Below, piece after piece: positions 54,752 through 63,690 of a stretch of 64,000 nt of DNA (positions within the stretch are counted from its first letter, which is position 1; each line of letters begins with the position of its first letter). Below the pieces are notes generated by a model. It was not told where the DNA came from and made no database searches. It was given only the letters and a program-made list of their open reading frames with translations. This stretch comes from Natrialba swarupiae (lineage in GTDB: Archaea; Halobacteriota; Halobacteria; Halobacteriales; Natrialbaceae). A program made the position numbers and the translations under genes. The DNA lies in contig NZ_VTAW01000016.1 in NCBI RefSeq assembly GCF_008245225.1, positions 1-64,000 of the forward strand. The letters run 5' to 3'.

Positions 54752-54764
54752 GAGAGATCCTGAC

Positions 54765-55115
54765 TCAGCCGTCGAGAAACTTCTCTTCGGCCGCACGGAT
54801 CGTCCCGCTGATACCGCGGACGACGAGCCCGACCGGTACACCGTCTACCTCGTCGATACAGGCCAGTGCCGCTCGAGCCGGATCGGTTTCCCCCCGCCTG
54901 ACCCGAACGATGGCTTCCCCGGTCCCGTCGTCGAACTCGTATCGAATCACGCGCAGATCCGCTCGAGCGCTCCCCGGATCGCCGAGTAAGTTCTGGCCCG
55001 CGTACCAACACTCCCGCTGGAACGACCGCCTGTCGATCGACTCCCCGGGTCGGGTCTCGAGGCCGATGGCGAGATACCGCCACCGTGGCTGGAGATGTTT
55101 CGGGAGGTGTTTCAT
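54765..55115 (-). CDS. rnp2: Ribonuclease P protein component 2 (Pop5)
   Basis: A 116-residue Pop5 homologue (L-P-K-H-L-Q-P-R-W-R-Y-L-A-I near 4-17, G-I-S-G-T-I-R-A-A at the end). It binds RNase P RNA with Rpp30 to process tRNA 5' ends. It lies 4 bp after the methyltransferase gene in an rnp3-methyltransferase-rnp2 unit. The downstream partner psmA is now separated by the remnant region. Confidence 0.92.
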   Translation of the reverse strand: MKHLPKHLQPRWRYLAIGLETRPGESIDRRSFQRECWYAGQNLLGDPGSARADLRVIRYEFDDGTGEAIVRVRRGETDPARAALACIDEVDGVPVGLVVRGISGTIRAAEEKFLDG

Positions 55116-55119
55116 CGAC

Positions 55120-55833
55120 TCACTCGCCGTCGCTGGTCTCGAGTTCGGTTACGCGGTCGACTGGCCTCTCCCCGGCGGAGGGCGTTCGCTCGGCGACGAG
55201 GACGCCGACCTGGCCGTGGACGCGCTCGACGGCGGTCAGCGAGAAGCCCGCGTCGGTGAACGCGTCCGCGAGGACGCCGACGGTCGCCGGATCGTCGACC
55301 TCGGGCGAGTAAAACGGCTCGCTCGGATCGGGTTCGCCGAAGAACATCACGTCCCCGAGGACGAATTTCTGGGGCTCTACGTCGGCGATCACCGCGATGG
55401 CCTCCCGCTTTTCCTCGTCCGAGAGGTGGTGCATCGCGAAGTTCGACGTCACGACGTCCACGCCGGCGGAGCGAGTGTGGGATCGAGGCGTCTCCGAGGA
55501 CTCGGCGTCGACGTCGCCGTCGTACTCCGGCTCTCGGAAGCTACCGTATCCGAACTCGACGTTCTCGAGTTCGGCCTCGTCGGCTTTCGCCCGCGCCTCC
55601 TCGAGCATCCCCTCGCTGATGTCGCGTCCGACGACGTACTCGGCGTCGGGGGCGAGCGCGAGTGCGATCGCTCCCGTGCCGGTCCCGAGGTCGAGAACGA
55701 CGTCGTCCTCGTCGGGTGCGGCGTGTTCGATCACGAGGTTCGCGCAGGCGCGATACTCCTCCGAACCCTCGTCGTCGTACTCGCTCGCGATCTCGTCGAA
55801 CCGGGCGGCGTGTTCCTCACGGCTCTTCTTCAT
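55120..55833 (-). CDS. Class I SAM-dependent methyltransferase
   Basis: A 237-residue methyltransferase with SAM motif V-L-D-L-G-T-G-T-G near 46-54 and a V-V-T-S-N-F-A-M-H-H motif near 126-135. It overlaps the end of rnp3 by 17 bp and precedes rnp2 by 4 bp, so it is co-transcribed with RNase P proteins. A tRNA or protein substrate is tempting but the sequence does not decide it. Confidence 0.88.
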   Translation of the reverse strand: MKKSREEHAARFDEIASEYDDEGSEEYRACANLVIEHAAPDEDDVVLDLGTGTGAIALALAPDAEYVVGRDISEGMLEEARAKADEAELENVEFGYGSFREPEYDGDVDAESSETPRSHTRSAGVDVVTSNFAMHHLSDEEKREAIAVIADVEPQKFVLGDVMFFGEPDPSEPFYSPEVDDPATVGVLADAFTDAGFSLTAVERVHGQVGVLVAERTPSAGERPVDRVTELETSDGE

Positions 55834-56521
55834 ATCGCCCCCGTTCGACCCCCGGCTCAATGAACGACTCGGACTGGACGTGTCGGTTTCGCTCGGCGAG
55901 TCGTCCCCACTCCGCGAGTCCCTCCTCGACGAACTCCCGCGAGAAGCCGATCTCCTCGCCCACCGCGAGCAGTTCGCGGGGCGCTCGAAGCTCGAGGTGT
56001 GAGGCTGGATCGGCGCTGACGACGTACGGTGCGTCGTAGTAGTCGACGATCTCGCCGAGCTTTCGAAGCGACTGGATGGTTCGAACCCGCCGTCCGCCGT
56101 GGGTTCGGAGGACGCCGGCGAGGTTGAACTCGAATCGGACCCCGTTCTCTGCGGCCGCCTTCGCCAGCACGTGGTTGACGTCACCGCTTTCGGCCATCGG
56201 GTCCGCGAGGACGTCGACCTTGTCGTTCTCGACGGCGAACCGGTTCAGCGCGTTCGTCCCGCCCTCGAGGGCGACGATCGTCTCGTCGGTCCGGTGGTTT
56301 CCGACTGCGCCGCTTGCCTGCTGTGGATCGTCGGCTCGAACCTCGACGCCGCAGACCACGTCGATCCCGGCCTCGTCGGCGATCTTTTCGGCGTCGTACT
56401 CCGCTCGAGCGCTCGAGTGGTTGCGCACGACCACGCCCTCGAAGCCGTAGTCGGCCGCCGTCTCCGCGAGCCGCTCGACCGTGCTCTGTCCGTCGGGGTG
56501 GGCGTGGACGGCCTCGTACAT
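55817..56521 (-). CDS. rnp3: Ribonuclease P protein component 3 (Rpp30)
   Basis: A 234-residue TIM-barrel-like RNase P protein (Y-E-A-V-H-A-H-P near 2-9, G-V-V-V-R-N-H near 29-35, F-E-F-N-L-A near 117). It pairs with Pop5 to position the catalytic RNA. Start 56521 gives the family N-terminus. First gene of the RNase P unit. Confidence 0.92.
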   Translation of the reverse strand: MYEAVHAHPDGQSTVERLAETAADYGFEGVVVRNHSSARAEYDAEKIADEAGIDVVCGVEVRADDPQQASGAVGNHRTDETIVALEGGTNALNRFAVENDKVDVLADPMAESGDVNHVLAKAAAENGVRFEFNLAGVLRTHGGRRVRTIQSLRKLGEIVDYYDAPYVVSADPASHLELRAPRELLAVGEEIGFSREFVEEGLAEWGRLAERNRHVQSESFIEPGVERGRYEEEP

Positions 56522-56795
56522 ACCCGACTCTGCTCGCGGGGGAAACTTGGGGTTTGCGTCACGCGACGGGACGAAATCGGTTGTCGACTCGGGACGACGG
56601 AGCCGACGGCCGGAAGGAGGAGTGTTCTCGTGAGCGGAAGCGAACGAGAGCTCGGAAGACGCGAGCGTCTTCCGGTGCTTTTCATCGGAGCTAAGCGGGA
56701 TCGAAGATCCCGCGAGGTACGAAAAAGCGCTCGCGGTCTTTCGATATGTTGCCGGGGGCACGGCGAAGCCGCGCCCGCAGAGCAAAAGTTCGGTT

Positions 56796-57614
56796 TCAGT
56801 TGAGAATCGACTGTGCGACCGTCGCGAGCTGGCCGTTGTCCGCCTCTCGGAGGCGGTCGTCGCCGATCTTGAGTCGGAGACGCGGCCGGCCGACGTCGAT
56901 CGGGACCTTCTCGGTGTCGATCAGGCCCATGTCCTCGAGTTTGGTCTTCGTTCGCGAGAACGTGGCCTTGGAGGCGATACCGACGTCCTCGCCCCACTTG
57001 CTGATGTCGTAGAGCAGCGCCTCGTTTTTCGCCGCGACGAGCAGCGAGATGGTGACTTCGTCGAGACCATCGCCGTCGCCGCGGGCGGTCTCGAGGGAGC
57101 TGAGGATCGCCGTGAAGTCGTCTTCGGCATCGGGACTGATCTCTTCGGAGAGGGTATCGCGGACGTCCGTAATCGGCGGCGTCCGGAGGTTGAACGCAGC
57201 GGCGTCCTCCCAGCGTTCGGCGTACGTCTCGGCGGTATCCTCAACGAATCCCCCGTCGTCGGTGCCGAGTCCGCCGACACGGTCGCCGGCGTGGACGACG
57301 GCGACGACGCGGTCGTCGGTGATCAGAAGCGAGTTCTCCGGGGCTTCGTCGATGGTGCGAAGCGAGAGGGTGTCGTCGGCGATGAGGTCGGCAGCGTTCG
57401 ACGCGACGATGAAGTCGTCCATGACGTCTTTCAGCGTCCGTTCGTCGGCGAGCATGCGAACCGACGGAGCGGAGCCGTCGAACTCGGTGGCGACGGTTAC
57501 GAACTCTTCGATGGCGTCCCGGGATGGGTTGATCATGTAGACGTCCCCACTGGCATCCTCGAGAACCGACTCGAGGATATCGTCAATTTGATGGTTGAGT
57601 AAATTCGAGGTCAT
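56796..57614 (-). CDS. tbsP: Transcriptional regulator TbsP
   Basis: A 272-residue haloarchaeal regulator: N-terminal alpha/beta part (about 1-150; I-D-D-I-L-E-S-V near 9) and a winged-helix C-terminal part (about 170-272; S-K-A-T-F-S-R-T-K-T-K-L near 218). TbsP cooperates with TrmB in control of glycolysis and gluconeogenesis genes in Haloferax. The ATG at 57614 is preferred over an upstream TTG. Monocistronic. Confidence 0.83.
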   Translation of the reverse strand: MTSNLLNHQIDDILESVLEDASGDVYMINPSRDAIEEFVTVATEFDGSAPSVRMLADERTLKDVMDDFIVASNAADLIADDTLSLRTIDEAPENSLLITDDRVVAVVHAGDRVGGLGTDDGGFVEDTAETYAERWEDAAAFNLRTPPITDVRDTLSEEISPDAEDDFTAILSSLETARGDGDGLDEVTISLLVAAKNEALLYDISKWGEDVGIASKATFSRTKTKLEDMGLIDTEKVPIDVGRPRLRLKIGDDRLREADNGQLATVAQSILN

Positions 57615-57833
57615 GCCTATGCACAAGTAAATGTGCCCGTCTCACTTAATTTTGCTGGCCGTTCTCACAGCAGAACTTCTCGTCTTAGCCTGTACCGGTA
57701 ATTTTTGAGGGATAACATATTATTTTGTCGACGACACTCGCGTCGCGGTAACAATACATCGTCGGGGTTGGCAGCCGAATACCGTTCGACTGCGCGTTGG
57801 CGGAACGTCGTTCTCGCGTTCCTCGGTAGTTAC
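57615..57833. other. Intergenic region upstream of tbsP
   Basis: Lower GC than its surroundings, with no recognisable gene. It holds the tbsP promoter; a T-rich AACATATTATTTT lies at about 57714-57726. Confidence 0.35.
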
Positions 57834-57911
57834 CACGAAACCCAGGCAGATCTGCCCGACCTGAAACGTGACATCGACTCACCGATCGACCTCGTTCGGG
57901 CAGATTTCGTG
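57834..57911. repeat. 16-bp inverted repeat around a 36-bp centre
   Basis: CACGAAA (57834-57840) plus ATCTGCCCGA (57850-57859), interrupted by nine bases, is the inverse of TCGGGCAGATTTCGTG (57896-57911). The ends resemble those of a small mobile element or a long hairpin between convergently read units. Confidence 0.4.
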
Positions 57912-57978
57912 ACCGTTCAAACCAGTTGGGCAAGAAACACATAGTTGACAATAACTATATGTCTGTGTCATTTTATTA

Positions 57979-58080
57979 CAGTATCGTATGGGTGTTCGCT
58001 CCGATCAGTTCCAGTGGAATTCCCTCGAGACCGTCGACGGCCAGGGGTCGCCACCTCTGGCGGACGATCAGCGGGTTGGT
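57979..58080 (-). pseudogene. Possible C-terminal gene fragment downstream of the CHAT gene
   Basis: A minus-strand frame reads N-P-L-I-V-R-Q-R-W-R-P-L-A-V-D-G-L-E and continues to a TAA with typical haloarchaeal codons, but has no start codon before the CHAT gene end. It looks like the tail of a lost gene. Confidence 0.3.
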
Positions 58081-58130
58081 CGTCGTACGATGCGGGCGAA
58101 GCGAGTCAGTACGTACGGCGGCCCGTAGCG

Positions 58131-60239
58131 TCAGGAATCGAACCGGGTCGAGAGTTCTTCGGACCAGTATACGTCGCCGTCGTATATCACGGACGCCTCC
58201 GTCTCTTCGAGGACGCAAGCGAGTTCCGACCGGGAGAGCGTAAAGCTCGATTCCCGACCACAGAGGTAGGCGTACTCGTTGTCCGTCGTGTGCGGGAAGT
58301 AGTACGCACCAGTGGCCTCCGTCGAGTAACAGTCGAACGTAACCAGGAACTGATCGTCGGTGTCCTCGAGTTCCTCGATTGTCACCGTCGTCGGCAGCCG
58401 GTGTTCGCCCTGGATGAGCGAGTGGGTTCCGTCGCCGACGACGGCGTAATCTTTCCCCATCATGATTCGCCTGCGAGCGAGACACATCGCTCGTTCGATG
58501 CTGAAGCCGTGAACGAGGAGTTTGGCGAACGTCGAGCCGACCTTGACCGCGTGGTCGTTCAACACCTTGGTGAACGTCACCGCGCCCGCGACGCTTCCCT
58601 TTTCGATCAGCGTCTGTCCCTCGAAAAAGGAGCCACACGCGTTGAGAAAGAACGTCTGGGCGTTACAGCGGTCGAGACTCGAAGTCGAAAGATAGCCATC
58701 CGAACACCGAAGTCCGTCGGTCTCGCAGTGGCCGATGTAGTGGATGAAGTCGTGGCTCGCCTCGAAGGTCCGGGCGAGATCCGCGGTTCGAAGCGATTCC
58801 TCGACGGTCACGTGCATCGGCAACACCTCGGAGCGCTGGCGATAGATTTCGGCGACGCTGTCGTGTTCGCCACTCATCTCCGGATCGTTCAGGACGACCT
58901 GAACCGAGATGGAATCGCTCGTCCGTTCGACGTACTCGAGTCGGTTCTGGTAGGCCTCGGACGCACACTTGAAGACGTCGATCGGCACGCCGTCGGCGAG
59001 CCAGCCGTGAACTCGTCCGTTCCTCAGCTCCGGCTTGACGATATCGACCGACGCGACCTGGCCTGTGCTCGCGCGTCCGTCGACCGACGGGTCCGTGTCG
59101 CCACGGTAGAAGTCCTCGAGCGATCGTTCGACCAGCTCCTTGCCGTCGAGTTCGGACGTTCGGGGCGTATAGATCATGCTCAGACGGTCGAGCAGGAACG
59201 GTATCGTCTCGAGACGATCGTAGCCGGGCTCGAGGTACGTCGAGAGATGCCAGTCCGGGAGCCTGTGTTCGACCGCTGCGTACGGAACCTCGAGGTACGT
59301 CGAGAGGCGACGCTGTGGTGACGCCTCGTACAGCGTCGTCGGATCGAGTTCGAGTGCATCCAGCAAGCTGGTCGCCGCGAGTTTCGTCCCGTACGGACCG
59401 GCGTTGCGGACCAGACAGTCGAGGAAAAACGTCTTTCGGAGGAGTCGCTCCACGTCGCGTTCGAGTTCGGGCATCGGCTCGAGGCGTCTGTCGACGCCGA
59501 CGGCGGGAAGTCGAAGGCGGGGGCTCTCGGGTTCGTGGGCGATGCCGGCATCCGGCAGGGTTCGAACGGTCGCCTGCAGATAGTACGCAAGCGGCGCGGT
59601 GACGAGCAGGCTCTCGTACGTCGGCGGAACGAGCAACTCGACGCCTGAGTTCGGTGTCTCGCCTCGAACGTGGTCGGGAATCTCGAGGGATTCACCCGGT
59701 TCGAAAAGCGGCGGGTGGCCCCGAAGCGTCGGATACGTGCGATTCGGGCCGGTCGTCTTCTGTGAGGAGGACAGATGGGTCAGTGCTTCGGCGACGGCCT
59801 CGGGGGAGTCGGGGACGGTGATCGTTGCCGCCGGCAGTTCGTGGCGGCTCCGAAAGCCGAGTTGGATCGGCGTTCGAGTCGGAAAGCTAACGACGATCGA
59901 ATCGAAGCCCGCGGAACGTTCGATCCGTGCAGGGCCCGAAAACCGGAGATACGTTTTGATGTCCGTATCGACGTCGACGACGTACTCGCCGGAGGAAAGC
60001 GAGATCGTCCCTCCGGCGTCCTCGAGTTCGTACCGCTCGTCGGAATCGAGCGAAAACGCGTACACTACGGCGTGGGGGAATCGAAGTTCGCTCGCCGTCG
60101 CAGCGACAGTCTCGTCGACCGGCCGTGGAACGTCGGAACCACCGCCATCGACGCCGAGATCGTCACCGACGACGACCAGTTCGGCGTTGTCCACGTCCGT
60201 TACGCGGAGAGCGTGGGTTCCCACCTCCCACTCTATCAT
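58131..60239 (-). CDS. Caspase-like CHAT domain protein
   Basis: A 702-residue protein. The C-terminal ~230 residues form a CHAT (caspase-type peptidase) domain with the catalytic pair His504 (F-I-H-Y-I-G-H-C-E) and Cys535 (F-L-N-A-C-G-S), followed by G-A-V-T-F and A-M-C-L-A-R-R-R-I, all at usual spacing. The N-terminal 450 residues are a large alpha/beta region without a known domain; it may sense a signal and gate the protease. No gasdermin, kinase or nuclease partner is adjacent. Possible roles are stress proteolysis, cell death or immunity. Confidence 0.82.
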   Translation of the reverse strand: MIEWEVGTHALRVTDVDNAELVVVGDDLGVDGGGSDVPRPVDETVAATASELRFPHAVVYAFSLDSDERYELEDAGGTISLSSGEYVVDVDTDIKTYLRFSGPARIERSAGFDSIVVSFPTRTPIQLGFRSRHELPAATITVPDSPEAVAEALTHLSSSQKTTGPNRTYPTLRGHPPLFEPGESLEIPDHVRGETPNSGVELLVPPTYESLLVTAPLAYYLQATVRTLPDAGIAHEPESPRLRLPAVGVDRRLEPMPELERDVERLLRKTFFLDCLVRNAGPYGTKLAATSLLDALELDPTTLYEASPQRRLSTYLEVPYAAVEHRLPDWHLSTYLEPGYDRLETIPFLLDRLSMIYTPRTSELDGKELVERSLEDFYRGDTDPSVDGRASTGQVASVDIVKPELRNGRVHGWLADGVPIDVFKCASEAYQNRLEYVERTSDSISVQVVLNDPEMSGEHDSVAEIYRQRSEVLPMHVTVEESLRTADLARTFEASHDFIHYIGHCETDGLRCSDGYLSTSSLDRCNAQTFFLNACGSFFEGQTLIEKGSVAGAVTFTKVLNDHAVKVGSTFAKLLVHGFSIERAMCLARRRIMMGKDYAVVGDGTHSLIQGEHRLPTTVTIEELEDTDDQFLVTFDCYSTEATGAYYFPHTTDNEYAYLCGRESSFTLSRSELACVLEETEASVIYDGDVYWSEELSTRFDS

Positions 60240-60442
60240 TCGATACGGCGAATGTCACCCCGATAAGTTAGTTGTATCGGAAAGTCACCTCAGTTGTCGG
60301 GTTAGATCGAACGACGAGTCGTTCTTGATTAATTAGTATCGGCTGTTAGTCTTGGGTTGCAATCGTTCGATTACAGAATCGTCTACCGATCCGTGGCGCT
60401 TCGGACGGAAGCGGTGGCGAACTCGAGGCGAACCGATCGCTG
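60240..60442. other. Intergenic region upstream of the CHAT gene
   Basis: About 200 bp. The proximal part holds the CHAT promoter (AACTTATCG about 30 bp from the ATG on the minus strand). No gene is seen. Confidence 0.35.
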
Positions 60443-60550
60443 CTACGGATCAGCAGTATCCGGCTCCGAAACGTCCCACTCCGTGCTGACACTGCTGGCA
60501 GTGAGGACGAAATCGAACTCGCCCTCGAGCCCGAGTTCAGCGACGGACAC
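60443..60550 (-). CDS. Possible very small acidic protein downstream of glyA (35 aa)
   Basis: From a GTG at 60550 a frame of 35 codons with strong haloarchaeal codon bias encodes an acidic peptide (V-A-E-L-G-L-E-G-E-F-D-F-V-L-T-A). It follows the glyA terminator by 16 bp, with no clear promoter. It may be a small gene or the end of a decayed one. Confidence 0.35.
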   Translation of the reverse strand: MSVAELGLEGEFDFVLTASSVSTEWDVSEPDTADP

Positions 60551-60565
60551 GACGGGCAGTCCGGG

Positions 60566-60591
60566 AAAAAACGATGCTCGCGAGACTCGCG
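60566..60591 (-). terminator. Terminator of glyA
   Basis: A CGCG/CGCG hairpin directly after the stop codon is followed, on the minus strand, by six T residues (60566-60571). Confidence 0.45.
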
Positions 60592-61839
60592 TTACTCGTA
60601 GAGCGGGTTCGCCGCACACAACTGCTCGACTTCCTCGCGGACCTCGGCGACGACGTCGTCGTCCTCGGGGGCGTCGACGACGCGAGTGATCAGATCGGCG
60701 ACCGTGCGACAGTCGTCCTCGTCGAAGCCGCGAGTCGTCAACGCGGGCGTGCCCGCGCGGATGCCCGAGGGATCGAACGCCGAGCGCGTCTCGCCGGGCA
60801 CCGTGTTCCCGTTCAAGACGATACCGGCCTCCTCGAGTGCCTCTTCGGCGTCACCGCCGGAAGTGTCAGGGTGGCTCTCGCGGAGGTCAACGAGCACGAG
60901 GTGGTTGTCCGTCCCGTCGGAGACGAGCGAGAAGCCGTTTTCGGCGAGACTCTCGCCGAGTGCCTTCGCGTTCGCGACGGTCTGTTCGGCGTAGGTCTCG
61001 AACGCGGGCTGGAGGGCCTCCTCGAAGCCGACGGCCTTGCCGGCGACGTTGTGCATGAGTGGGCCGCCCTGACCGCCGGGGAAGACGGCCGAGTCGACGT
61101 CGTCGGCGTACTCCTCGTCGCACATGACGATACCGCCTCGACCGGCGCGGATGGTCTTGTGTGTCGAACCGGTGACGAAGTCGGCGACTCCGACCGGCGA
61201 GGGGTGGACGCCGGCGGCGACCAGACCCGTGATGTGGGCGATGTCTGCGAGGTGCAAGGCGTCGACATCGTCGGCGGCGTTCTGGATGCGGTCCCACTCG
61301 ATCTCACGCGGGTACGCGGAGTAGCCCGAGACGATGATATCGGGCTCGAACTCGGCGGCCTGCTCGGCCAGCCCGTCGTAGTCGACGTAACCCGTGTCGG
61401 GGTCGACCTCGTACTGTTCGACCTCGTAGAACTGGCCGACGAAGTTCGCCGGGTGGCCGTGGCTGAGGTGGCCGCCGTGGGTTAGGTCAAGCGAGAGAAT
61501 CTTGTCGCCTGGCTCGAGCATCGCGAAGTAGACGGCCTGGTTGGCCTGTGTGCCCGAGTGAGGCTGGACGTTGACGTGCTCGGCACCGAAGAGCTCAGTG
61601 GCGCGGTCGATGGCCAGCTGTTCGACCTCGTCTGCGTACTCACAGCCGCCGTAGTAACGCGAGCCGGGGTAGCCCTCCGCGTACTTGTTCGTCAGCGCGC
61701 TTCCCTGCGCGTCGATGACCGCACGGCTGGCGTGGTTCTCGCTCGCGATCATCTGGAGCGACGATCGCTGGCGGTCGACTTCCGACTCGAGTGCATCGGC
61801 GACGGCGGGATCGACGTCCCGAACGTGCTCGTGTTCCAT
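60592..61839 (-). CDS. glyA: Serine hydroxymethyltransferase
   Basis: A 415-residue PLP enzyme that interconverts serine and glycine, moving a one-carbon unit to tetrahydrofolate. The PLP Lys lies in T-G-S-T-H-K-T-I, and the Q-P-H-S-G-T-Q-A-N-Q and L-S-H-G-H motifs are present. Start 61839 (M-E-H-E-H-V-R) is the family start; a longer in-frame version to 61887 is unlikely. Divergent from folD, which uses the same folate product. Confidence 0.95.
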   Translation of the reverse strand: MEHEHVRDVDPAVADALESEVDRQRSSLQMIASENHASRAVIDAQGSALTNKYAEGYPGSRYYGGCEYADEVEQLAIDRATELFGAEHVNVQPHSGTQANQAVYFAMLEPGDKILSLDLTHGGHLSHGHPANFVGQFYEVEQYEVDPDTGYVDYDGLAEQAAEFEPDIIVSGYSAYPREIEWDRIQNAADDVDALHLADIAHITGLVAAGVHPSPVGVADFVTGSTHKTIRAGRGGIVMCDEEYADDVDSAVFPGGQGGPLMHNVAGKAVGFEEALQPAFETYAEQTVANAKALGESLAENGFSLVSDGTDNHLVLVDLRESHPDTSGGDAEEALEEAGIVLNGNTVPGETRSAFDPSGIRAGTPALTTRGFDEDDCRTVADLITRVVDAPEDDDVVAEVREEVEQLCAANPLYE

Positions 61840-61932
61840 GTCCGATGTGGGGGTCGTCGGCCGCATAAGTGTACCCTTCCGCGGCAAGTGGAGCCACTAG
61901 TTCCAGCCCGGTATTATCCACGATCGTGTGCA

Positions 61933-61945
61933 TTTTCCGCGAAAA
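61933..61945. promoter_or_regulatory. Palindrome between glyA and folD
   Basis: TTTTCCGCGAAAA is a perfect inverted repeat (TTTTC/GAAAA around CGC) about 95 bp from glyA and 60 bp from folD, a possible shared operator for the divergent one-carbon genes. Confidence 0.35.
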
Positions 61946-62005
61946 GGGAAGGTATCTGAGCACGAATCCGAGGGTTGAATAGCCTCGCGGTCGGGGACTC
62001 GAGTA

Positions 62006-62899
62006 ATGACCGAGATCATCGACGGCAACGCCGTCGCGAGCGAGATACGCGACGACTTGACAGACGCCATCGAGACGCTCGCGAACGCCGGGTCGCGACC
62101 CGGCCTCGCGACCGTGTTGATGGGCGACGACCCGGCCAGCGAGACGTACGTGAACATGAAACAGCGCGACTGCGAGGAGGTCGGCATCGAGAGCGTTCAC
62201 GTCGATGTCGACGGCGACGCCCCGGCGGAGGAGCTGTTCGACGAGATCGCCGCGCTGAACGAAAACGATGACGTACACGGCTATATCGTCCAGGCACCCG
62301 TCCCGGATCACGTCGACTACCGCGAGGTCATCCGCCGGGTCGATCCCGCGAAGGACGTCGACGGCTTCCACCCCGAGAACGTCGGTCGGCTCGTCGCCGG
62401 TGACGCCCGCTTCCGTCCCTGTACACCACACGGCGTCCAGAAGCTCCTCGAGTCCGCCGGAGTCGATCTCGAGGGGGCAGACGTGACGATCGTCGGCCGG
62501 TCGGACATCGTCGGCAAACCGCTCGCGAACCTGCTGATCCAGAAAGCCGAGGACGGCAACGCCACGGTGACGGTCTGTCACTCTCGAACCCAGGATCTGG
62601 CGGCAAAGACCCGGAGCGCCGACGTCGTCGTCGCCGCTGTCGGCGTCCCCGAACTCGTCGACGGCTCGATGATCGACGACGGCGCGGTCGTGATCGACGT
62701 CGGCGTCAACCGCGTCGACGCCGACACCGAGAAGGGGTACGAACTCGTCGGCGACGTCGAGTTCGAGAGCACAAAGGAGAAAGCGAGCGCGATCACGCCC
62801 GTTCCCGGCGGCGTCGGCCCGATGACGCGTGCGATGTTGCTCTATAATACGGTGAAGGCAGCGAGTTTACAGGAAGGAGTCGACGTCGACCTGCCCTAA
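62006..62899 (+). CDS. folD: Bifunctional methylenetetrahydrofolate dehydrogenase/cyclohydrolase
   Basis: A 297-residue FolD. The catalytic Lys52 lies in Y-V-N-M-K-Q-R and the cofactor-binding G-R-S-D-I-V-G-K-P motif at about 164-172; P-V-P-G-G-V-G-P-M-T is near 272. It turns 5,10-methylene-THF into 10-formyl-THF with NADP+. It is divergent from glyA across 166 bp. Confidence 0.95.
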   Translation: MTEIIDGNAVASEIRDDLTDAIETLANAGSRPGLATVLMGDDPASETYVNMKQRDCEEVGIESVHVDVDGDAPAEELFDEIAALNENDDVHGYIVQAPVPDHVDYREVIRRVDPAKDVDGFHPENVGRLVAGDARFRPCTPHGVQKLLESAGVDLEGADVTIVGRSDIVGKPLANLLIQKAEDGNATVTVCHSRTQDLAAKTRSADVVVAAVGVPELVDGSMIDDGAVVIDVGVNRVDADTEKGYELVGDVEFESTKEKASAITPVPGGVGPMTRAMLLYNTVKAASLQEGVDVDLP

Positions 62900-62926
62900 C
62901 CCGTCGTTTTTCGAGTCTCCGTTTCG

Positions 62927-63652
62927 TTACTCGAGGCTGCCGGCTTCCAACTCCTCGAGTCGGTCTTGGGCCTTCATGACGGCCAGTTCGTCGCCGCGGA
63001 CTCCGTTCGCGAGCTCGCGTGTGGCCTGAACCAGCCGTTCTGCCGTCCGTGGACTGACGTCGCCGTCGAGCATCCGAACGCGTTTGACGTGTTCGCCGAG
63101 CGTCTCGAGGGCGGTTCGTTCGGCCGCCGTAAGCTCGCGGTCGTCGGCCCAGGTTCGGATCTCCCGGCGGTACTCCCTGACCGCGTTGGCGTAGGCGAGT
63201 CCGCGGCCCGCCCGCAGCGTCCGCGGAACCCCGTCGGGCGGCGGGCGCTCGTCGTCGTCGGCGTCGCGCAACAGCGAGAGGAAGTACAGCGCTTCGCGTT
63301 CCTCGAGATCGCGTTCGCGGACGACGATATCGGCGACGTGGAGCAGTTCGGTCGCCGCGAGATAGGTGTCGTCGAGGTCACGGAGATCGCCGGCGTTGAC
63401 GAATCCGCGACGGCGGACGTACTCGCGACAGCGGTCTCGAGCCCGCTCGGCGAGTTCGTCGGTCGCCCCCTCGTCGATGTCGGCGCGGACCGGAGTGAGA
63501 TCGAACTCGACGCGGAGATCCGTGTGTTCGGTTCGCTCGTCGAGACCGACGCTGTGGAGGCTTCCACAGGCGGGACAGCCGATGCTTCCGGTCTCGTAGT
63601 ACGACCAGCGGGTGCCACACTCGGTGCACTCGCGTTCCCCGCGAATCTTCAT
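62927..63652 (-). CDS. Zinc-ribbon protein (TFIIB-type) with helical domain
   Basis: A 241-residue protein with an N-terminal zinc ribbon C-T-E-C...C-P-A-C at about 8-31 and a long helical region (70-241) rich in Arg and Glu. It looks like the haloarchaeal DUF7117 type. Role unknown; a nucleic-acid or ribosome link is only suggested by the ribbon. Start 63652 (M-K-I-R-G) puts the ribbon near the N-terminus. Convergent with folD. Confidence 0.68.
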   Translation of the reverse strand: MKIRGERECTECGTRWSYYETGSIGCPACGSLHSVGLDERTEHTDLRVEFDLTPVRADIDEGATDELAERARDRCREYVRRRGFVNAGDLRDLDDTYLAATELLHVADIVVRERDLEEREALYFLSLLRDADDDERPPPDGVPRTLRAGRGLAYANAVREYRREIRTWADDRELTAAERTALETLGEHVKRVRMLDGDVSPRTAERLVQATRELANGVRGDELAVMKAQDRLEELEAGSLE

Positions 63653-63690
63653 GAGCCACGCTAGGCCGGCCGAGCGGAAAGTCCCACTGA

